Shown here: one piece after another, positions 15,271 to 19,912 of the stretch
Position numbering within the stretch: position 1 is the stretch's first letter
Layout: each line of letters starts with the position of its first letter
Assembly (NCBI GenBank): GCA_049696015.1
Contig: JBAVTG010000028.1
Span: 1-19,912, forward strand
Reading direction: 5' to 3'
Source of the DNA: JANMEX01 sp049696015
Lineage (GTDB): Bacteria; Pseudomonadota; Alphaproteobacteria; Rhizobiales; Rhizobiaceae
DNA length: 19,912 nt
Position numbers and translations under genes: made by a program
Notes under the pieces: generated by a model
The model's database searches: none
The model's input: the letters and a program-made list of their open reading frames with translations, nothing else
What the model was told of the DNA's origin: nothing

Positions 15271-15301
15271 CAATGTGCGCGCTAGGCGTGCGCGCACATT
15301 G
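15271..15301. repeat. Perfect 12-bp inverted repeat between DUF4389 and helicase genes
   Basis: CAATGTGCGCGC (15271-15282) and its exact reverse complement (15290-15301) are separated by 7 bases. No T tract follows on either strand, so a standard intrinsic terminator is not supported. It could be a rho-independent-like hairpin without a U tract, an RNA-stabilising stem or a repeat-family member. Confidence 0.8.
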
Positions 15302-15333
15302 CCCGCGCTTGCGAATCCTGCCATCACGCGGGC

Positions 15334-16461
15334 ATGGAGTTTTCCCCTCAGCAAGACGAGGCATTGAAGGCGGTTGAGCGCTGGCTGAAAGCCGGTCGCA
15401 CGCCGCTGTTCCGGCTGTTTGGCTATGCCGGCACCGGCAAGACGACACTGGCGCGGCATTTTGCTGAAAATGTCGATGGCGAGGTGCAGTTTGCGGCATT
15501 TACCGGCAAGGCGGCGCAGGTGCTGCGCTCCAAGGGCGCGGCCAATGCTCGGACACTCCATTCACTGATCTATCGGCCCAAGGGCGAGGAAGAAGTCTCC
15601 GACGAGACGACCGGCAAGACCTCAATGGCGCCGACCTTTTCGCTCAACCGGCAAAGCCCGATTGCCAAAGCAAAGCTGATTGTGGTCGACGAATGCTCGA
15701 TGGTGGACGAGCAGCTCGGGCGCGACCTGATGAGCTTTGGCGTGCCGATCCTGGTGCTGGGCGATCCGGGACAGCTGCCGCCGATTTCGGGCGGCGGGTT
15801 TTTCACCGACCATGAACCGGATCATCTGCTCACCGAAATTCACCGGCAGGCGCGGGACAACCCGATCATCCGGCTGGCGATGGATGTGCGCGAGGGCCGG
15901 GAGTTCATGATTGGCGACTATGGCACGACGCAAGTGATCTCCAAGGGCGATGTGACCCAGGATCTGGTGCTGGAGGCCGATCAGGTGCTGGTGGGCACAA
16001 ATAAGACACGGCGCCGCTATAACCAGCGGCTGCGCGAACTGAAGGGTTTTACCGCTGATATTCCGCAGGCAGGCGACAAGCTGGTTTGCCTGCGCAATGA
16101 CCCGGCCAAGGGGCTGCTCAACGGTTCGCTGTGGAAGGTCATGACATCATCCAAGGAGACGGTGAAGCCGGGGGTGAACCTGTTGGTATCGCCCGAAGAC
16201 GATGAGCCGGGGCGCAGCGTTGCCAAGATCAAACTTCTCAAACAACAGTTTGAAGATCCGGAAGCTGAAATCCCGTGGCAAACAAAGAAACGCTTTGATG
16301 ATTTCGACTATGGCTATGCGCTGACCGTGCACAAAGCGCAGGGCTCGCAATGGGACAATGTCGTGCTGTTTGACGAAAGCTGGGCTTTCAAGGAGATGCG
16401 CCAGCGGTGGCTTTACACGGCGGTGACACGTGCGGCAAAGCGATTGACGGTTGTCAGATAG
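15334..16461 (+). CDS. RecD/Dda-like superfamily 1 DNA helicase
   Basis: This encodes 375 residues and is compact for a helicase. The SF1 motif order is complete: Walker A GYAGTGKTT (30-38); FTGKAAQVL (about 56-64); Walker B LIVVDECSMVD (115-125); GDPGQLPPISGGGFF (143-157); LLTEIHRQARDNPI (165-178); YALTVHKAQGSQWDNVVLF (about 330-348); and LYTAVTRAAKRLTVV near the C-terminus. This matches AAA_30 plus UvrD_C_2-type proteins related to RecD and phage Dda, which unwind DNA 5' to 3'. No recB or recC partner is nearby, so it is more likely a stand-alone helicase than the RecBCD subunit. The last 8 bases overlap the convergent membrane-protein gene. Confidence 0.88.
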   Translation: MEFSPQQDEALKAVERWLKAGRTPLFRLFGYAGTGKTTLARHFAENVDGEVQFAAFTGKAAQVLRSKGAANARTLHSLIYRPKGEEEVSDETTGKTSMAPTFSLNRQSPIAKAKLIVVDECSMVDEQLGRDLMSFGVPILVLGDPGQLPPISGGGFFTDHEPDHLLTEIHRQARDNPIIRLAMDVREGREFMIGDYGTTQVISKGDVTQDLVLEADQVLVGTNKTRRRYNQRLRELKGFTADIPQAGDKLVCLRNDPAKGLLNGSLWKVMTSSKETVKPGVNLLVSPEDDEPGRSVAKIKLLKQQFEDPEAEIPWQTKKRFDDFDYGYALTVHKAQGSQWDNVVLFDESWAFKEMRQRWLYTAVTRAAKRLTVVR

Positions 16462-16825
16462 GCGCGCGTTCGCGCCACCAGATTACCGCCAGCAACACTG
16501 CGCCGCCAAGCGCGATGACCATGCCGAAATCGACCACATCCTCGACGTAACCAAGACCGGTGAAGTATGCACCGACGACGACAATGGCGAGGCCGGAGCT
16601 CAAGATCCAGAATTGTGGTTTTGCCAGTTTTGACTGTTTCATCAGCGGGAAAAAACGGAACAGCAGTCCGCCAAAGGCGGAGACCGGGAATGCGGCATTG
16701 AGCGCCAAGGCGCTGGTGATATCGAGAAGCTCGCTGCCGCTCATGCGCGAAAGGATGGCTAGTGCCAGGCCTGTGATAAGCCAGACAAGAGCGATGGCAA
16801 TGTAATACTCGTCGATCTTTTTCAT
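16454..16825 (-). CDS. Small integral membrane protein, four helices
   Basis: This encodes 123 residues with hydrophobic stretches at about 8-28, 40-60, 71-92 and 97-116, and short charged loops (MKQSKLAKPQ, WWRERAPI). No conserved catalytic motif was seen and I do not recognise a family. GGGG about 9 bases upstream of the ATG is a modest ribosome site. Its end overlaps the helicase gene by 8 bases. Confidence 0.7.
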   Translation of the reverse strand: MKKIDEYYIAIALVWLITGLALAILSRMSGSELLDITSALALNAAFPVSAFGGLLFRFFPLMKQSKLAKPQFWILSSGLAIVVVGAYFTGLGYVEDVVDFGMVIALGGAVLLAVIWWRERAPI

Positions 16826-16935
16826 CAGGCAGCCCCGCTATGATCCATTCATTGGCGTGATGCGACACTTCAGCCAAATCAGGTTGCCATATGGCCGCTT
16901 ACATGGAAAGTAGCGCCATCGCGCCAGAGGCTTCC

Positions 16936-17685
16936 ATGACTGCCAAACTCTCCGTCAACATCAATGCCATCGCTTACTTGCGAAACCGTCGCGACCTGCC
17001 ATGGCCTGACCTCACAAACCTCGGGCGCATCGCTTTGCAGGCGGGAGCGCATGGGCTGACGGTGCACCCCAGGCCGGATGAGCGGCACATACGGTTCTCC
17101 GATCTGGCCCCGATCAGGGCATTGATTGATGATGAGTTTCCAAAGGCGGAATTCAACATCGAAGGCTATCCGACAGATGAATTTCTGGCGCTGTGCGAGA
17201 CGCATCAGCCGGAGCAGGTGACGCTGGTCCCTGATGATCCGTCGCAGCCAACATCGGACCATGGATGGGATTTCACGGGACAAGGCAATTTCCTCCGCAA
17301 TGTCGTGCAGCGGCTGAAAGCCAAGCGGATGCGGGTGTCGCTGTTTGCCGATCCAGATGCGGATGTTGAGGCGATTGCGGCAGCGAAGGCGACGGGGGCG
17401 GACCGGATTGAACTTTATACCGGGCCATACGGGTCCTGCCATGATGATTCAGGAAAAGCGGCCAAGGAGCTGGAAAGACTGGCGAATACGGCGCGCTTGG
17501 CCAATGCGGCCGGGCTCGCGGTGAACGCCGGCCATGATCTGACGGTGGCCAATCTGCCAGCGCTTTGCCAGGCGATCCCAAATCTCAAAGAGGTTTCCAT
17601 TGGCCATGGCCTGACCTGCGATGCGCTGGAATTTGGCATGGCAGGTACTGTCGAGCGGCACTTGAGGGCGCTGGGCAAACGCTGA
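16936..17685 (+). CDS. pdxJ: Pyridoxine 5'-phosphate synthase
   Basis: This encodes 249 residues. The ATG at 16936 is chosen because AGAGG lies 6 bases upstream and the product then begins at the usual point, LSVNINAIAYLRNRR. An upstream ATG at 16891 would add 15 residues not typical of the family. The enzyme condenses 1-deoxy-xylulose 5-phosphate with 3-amino-2-oxopropyl phosphate to make pyridoxine 5'-phosphate in the DXP-dependent vitamin B6 route. The TIM-barrel landmarks are clear: GAHGLTVHPRPDERHIR, FNIEGYP, VTLVPDDP, RVSLFADPD, DRIELYTGPY, LAVNAGHDL and EVSIGHGL. It is a stand-alone gene here. Confidence 0.95.
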   Translation: MTAKLSVNINAIAYLRNRRDLPWPDLTNLGRIALQAGAHGLTVHPRPDERHIRFSDLAPIRALIDDEFPKAEFNIEGYPTDEFLALCETHQPEQVTLVPDDPSQPTSDHGWDFTGQGNFLRNVVQRLKAKRMRVSLFADPDADVEAIAAAKATGADRIELYTGPYGSCHDDSGKAAKELERLANTARLANAAGLAVNAGHDLTVANLPALCQAIPNLKEVSIGHGLTCDALEFGMAGTVERHLRALGKR

Positions 17686-17733
17686 GGATTATCACGGACT
17701 TTATCAGTGCCGTTTCCACAAATCGGGTCGGTT

Positions 17734-18084
17734 TCAGATGCCCAGAATTTGGCGGCGCTCTTGATACTCTTCCTTGTCGATTTCGCCGCGTGCAAAGCGC
17801 TCTTCCAAGATGTTGAGCGCCGTACGCCCGGGTGTCTGCGAACCTGGCGCCGCGCCCTGCCAAGTTCCGCCGAGCCAGCGGATCAATAGCGCGACAGCGC
17901 CAATCACCAATGCGAGAACAAGGATCATGAACAAGGGGCCGAAGATCATGCCATACCAGCCGGCGCCCATCATATAGGCGCCGTGCCCGTAACGGTCGAT
18001 GCCATAGGCGCCCTGCGCCATGGCCGGGCCGGGAAAGGCCGAGAAAGCGGCCAAAGCGATGATTGGCAATGAAGCATTTTTCAT
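17734..18084 (-). CDS. SHOCT-domain membrane protein with signal peptide
   Basis: This encodes 116 residues. The start at 18084 is supported by AAGGAG about 10 bases upstream; a longer frame begins near 18285 but has no such site. Residues 1-23 look like a cleavable signal (ending AMA). A Gly/Tyr-rich stretch follows, then a transmembrane segment (about 44-70). The C-terminal SHOCT domain, TALNILEERFARGEIDKEEYQERRQIL, spans about 88-114. SHOCT domains are short oligomerising helices whose role is unclear; proteins of this layout are common in respiratory or stress contexts. The stop lies 48 bases after that of pdxJ on the other strand. Confidence 0.85.
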   Translation of the reverse strand: MKNASLPIIALAAFSAFPGPAMAQGAYGIDRYGHGAYMMGAGWYGMIFGPLFMILVLALVIGAVALLIRWLGGTWQGAAPGSQTPGRTALNILEERFARGEIDKEEYQERRQILGI

Positions 18085-18271
18085 GGTTGACGTTCTCCTT
18101 GTCCGGTCTGTGCCAACAGGTCCTGAATGCTTGCGCACTGCCTGATTGAGCGTTTCTCTGACTGGCAGAAGCGGCTTGACCGCCGCCGAATCCTTTGCCG
18201 GGCAGGCGGCGAGCCACTGCATTGCCGAAACTGGCCTGTAATGAATCCTACTCGTTTGCGCCGGGTGCGTC

Positions 18272-18285
18272 TTGATCCTGGTCAA
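18272..18285 (-). promoter_or_regulatory. FixK/FNR-like box upstream of the SHOCT gene
   Basis: TTGATCCTGGTCAA matches the FNR/FixK consensus TTGAT-N4-ATCAA with one mismatch. It lies about 190 bases upstream of the SHOCT gene start and about 60 bases past the end of alkB. It would imply oxygen-responsive control if functional. A -10 box could not be fixed. Confidence 0.4.
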
Positions 18286-18347
18286 TCAGCATCCGATGAT
18301 CGTGTTTGGCGCAGTCTGTTCTTTGGAATTGGAATCTCAAAAGAGCG

Positions 18348-19475
18348 CTAGCCGCGATTGACCTTAGACAAATCACCGCCGGCCCAGGCCACTACTTTCG
18401 GGTTCATGATTGCAAACCAGAGCGATGGAATGAGCGTCAGCAAATAAGCGCCTGGATATCCGCTTGGCAATCGCGGCAGCTCGGCAAAATTGCGCAGCGC
18501 CTGGTAGGGGCGCAGCGGGTTTGCATGGTGGTCTGAGTGGCGCTGCAAGTGGAACAGCATCAGGTTTGAGGCAATGTGATTGGTGTTCCATGAATGGTGC
18601 GGCTGGCAGGGCTCGTAGCGGCCGGACGGAAGCATTGCCCGCAAAAGTCCGTAGTGCTCGACATAGTTGGCCAACGTGAGCTGCAGCCAGCCGACCAGAT
18701 GATGCAGGACGATGAAGGGCAAGACTATCCAGCCAAGCCAAGCGACCAGCGCGGCGGCGACAAGCAGCGTCAGAGCGTAGCCCTGCAAAAGATCATTGCG
18801 CCAATGCCAGAACGACAGACCCTTTCTTGCCAATCGCTCGCGCTCCATCTGCCAGCCGCGCCGCGCGGTGCCGGGCAGTTCACGCAAGGCGAAGCTGTAG
18901 ATGCTCTCGCCAAAGCGGGCAGAAGCGGGGTCTTCCGGGGTCGACACCAGGAGGTGATGACCGCGGTTGTGTTCGATGCAGAAATGGGCGTAGCCGGTGA
19001 CGGCATTGACCAGCTTTGCACCCCATTGGTCGGCCTGGCTTGGCTTGTGCCCAAGCTCATGTCCGACGGTGAGGCCGCTTCCAGAGGCAACGCCTGCGCC
19101 AATGGTCAGCGCCACTTGCGCCCATAACGGCATGACCAGTGTTGCAACCGCCCAAATGGCGGCGACAAAACCAGCCCAGAACACCGGCACCGCCAGAAAC
19201 AGCAAAACCCGGTAGTAGGTATCCGATGACATAGCTTCGATGACTTCATCGGGCGGATTGTTCAGATCTTCGCCGATGAGCCAGTCCAAGAGTGGCACGA
19301 GGCCGAAATAGACCAAAACGGGCAACAGCGCGAACAGCATATTGCCTGTTGTTGCAAGCAGCACGACGGCGAGCAGTGGCATGGACGGCGACAGGACAGA
19401 GGCAATCCAAAGCCAGCGCTTGCTATCGCGGTACTCGATGCGCTCGCCGTCGGTATTCTGCGAGATAAAGATCAA
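18348..19475 (-). CDS. alkB: AlkB-type alkane 1-monooxygenase
   Basis: This encodes 375 residues of the non-heme di-iron membrane hydroxylase family. The histidine boxes are intact: HELGHK (139-144), EHNRGHH (168-174) and LQRHSDHH (310-317). NYVEHYGL (270-277), the family HYG motif, is also present. Several hydrophobic segments surround them (about 20-40, 45-65, 90-130 and 235-268). The enzyme hydroxylates the terminal carbon of n-alkanes using O2 and electrons from rubredoxin. No rubredoxin or rubredoxin reductase gene is in the window, so these must be encoded elsewhere. The start is a TTG at 19475, chosen because a stop codon lies two codons upstream and a good GGAG ribosome site precedes it. 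Specificity (medium or long chain) cannot be read. Confidence 0.9.
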   Translation of the reverse strand: MIFISQNTDGERIEYRDSKRWLWIASVLSPSMPLLAVVLLATTGNMLFALLPVLVYFGLVPLLDWLIGEDLNNPPDEVIEAMSSDTYYRVLLFLAVPVFWAGFVAAIWAVATLVMPLWAQVALTIGAGVASGSGLTVGHELGHKPSQADQWGAKLVNAVTGYAHFCIEHNRGHHLLVSTPEDPASARFGESIYSFALRELPGTARRGWQMERERLARKGLSFWHWRNDLLQGYALTLLVAAALVAWLGWIVLPFIVLHHLVGWLQLTLANYVEHYGLLRAMLPSGRYEPCQPHHSWNTNHIASNLMLFHLQRHSDHHANPLRPYQALRNFAELPRLPSGYPGAYLLTLIPSLWFAIMNPKVVAWAGGDLSKVNRG

Positions 19476-19482
19476 CTTTTAG

Positions 19483-19486
19483 CTCC
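19483..19486 (-). promoter_or_regulatory. Ribosome site that decides the TTG start of alkB
   Basis: GGAG on the minus strand lies 7 bases upstream of the TTG at 19475. No ATG or GTG occurs between the preceding in-frame stop (two codons upstream) and the conserved body of the protein. Confidence 0.6.
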
Positions 19487-19539
19487 AGTGTTGGATGCAA
19501 TCTGGTCCGGCGGCGGTGTGTCTTCAACCGCGTTATATC

Positions 19540-19912
19540 ATGGTTTTGACATTGAAATCCATTATCGCAGTAGCCAGATCAAGGCTTGGGCGCGCCACGC
19601 AAGCCGCCGAACAGGATTTCCATTCTTTGCAAACCGATCCCATTTTGCCTTCCCGCCGCCTTGAGCGAATTGCATCTGTGCTGGTGGCGGGGCGTAGCCA
19701 TGAAGTCGGTGACACTATCGAACGGCTTGGTCAGTCCGGCTTCGGATTTGTCATCCTGGTTCTGGCTTTGCCGGCGCTGGTACCAATTCCCGGCCCGTTT
19801 GGGTTGGTTTTTGGCTTCTGTCTTGCGCTGGTCTCGCTGCAGGTGCTTTTCGGTGCGAAGCAGTTGTGGCTTCCGCAGCAACTGCGCGCCATGAAGGTTG
19901 ATGGCGGTATGT
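19540..19912 (+). CDS. ExoD-like exopolysaccharide synthesis protein (N-terminal part)
   Basis: The frame is open from the ATG at 19540 to the right edge, 124 codons with no stop, so the C-terminal part is missing. A GTG at 19516 would add eight residues; neither has a good ribosome site. The sequence SHEVGDTIERLGQSGFGFVILVLALPALVPIPGPFGLVFGFCLALVSLQVLFG is the conserved first half of ExoD, which has several membrane segments. ExoD is required for normal exopolysaccharide production and nodulation in rhizobia; its biochemical action is not established. It is divergent from alkB, with about 65 bases between the starts. Confidence 0.8.
   Translation, partial: MVLTLKSIIAVARSRLGRATQAAEQDFHSLQTDPILPSRRLERIASVLVAGRSHEVGDTIERLGQSGFGFVILVLALPALVPIPGPFGLVFGFCLALVSLQVLFGAKQLWLPQQLRAMKVDGGM

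Noticed and set aside
18085..18347. Possible gene between the SHOCT gene and alkB
   Set aside because: Frames here lack ribosome sites and recognisable motifs. Only the FixK/FNR-like box could be supported.

Overview
The window is GC-rich chromosomal DNA of an alphaproteobacterium, most likely of the order Hyphomicrobiales/Rhizobiales. I base this on the protein families present (DUF4389 protein, ExoD, a PdxJ/AlkB/SHOCT neighbourhood, a HerA-like DUF87 ATPase), on the base composition, and on FixK/FNR-like and NsrR-like sites. Genus cannot be fixed from the sequence alone. No rRNA, tRNA, CRISPR array, transposase or phage gene was seen. Coding density is high, and several convergent gene pairs overlap at their stop codons.

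Layout: (1) 1-927, minus: 5' part of a HerA-like DUF87 ATPase that runs off the left edge. (2) 1118-1630, plus: a GNAT acetyltransferase. (3) 1631-2076: a long, very AT-rich intergenic island, followed by a methyltransferase with a long C-terminal extension and a GT4 glycosyltransferase (2077-4963), which look like a small polysaccharide or glycan locus. (4) 5034-7670: ilvB-ilvH (acetohydroxyacid synthase) preceded by a clear leader-peptide attenuator. The 16-codon leader carries Ile-Leu-Val-Val-Val, followed by a nine-bp stem and a textbook terminator, and its start codon falls where transcription should begin. (5) 7674-9418, minus: a two-gene operon of an SDR/DoxX-like fusion and a DUF2269 membrane protein. 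(6) 9525-13015, plus: a LysE-type exporter, then the DUF1800/DUF1501 pair. (7) 13012-14049, minus: a diaminopropionate ammonia-lyase-like PLP enzyme. (8) 14100-14691, minus: a 52-residue small protein and a group III truncated hemoglobin, with two NsrR-like sites upstream. (9) 14910-16461, plus: a DUF4389 membrane protein and a RecD/Dda-like helicase with a perfect 12-bp inverted repeat between them. (10) 16454-16825, minus: a small membrane protein. (11) 16936-17685, plus: pdxJ. (12) 17734-19475, minus: a SHOCT-domain protein and an AlkB-type alkane monooxygenase that uses a TTG start. (13) 19540 to the right edge, plus: the start of an ExoD-like gene.

Most of the window is ordinary housekeeping or accessory metabolism. 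The most informative non-coding signals are the ilv attenuator with a probable leaderless leader peptide, the paired NsrR-like sites in front of the small-protein/truncated-hemoglobin operon, the AT-rich island in front of the glycan pair, and a FixK/FNR-like box upstream of the SHOCT gene. I saw no clear multi-gene defence or mobile system.
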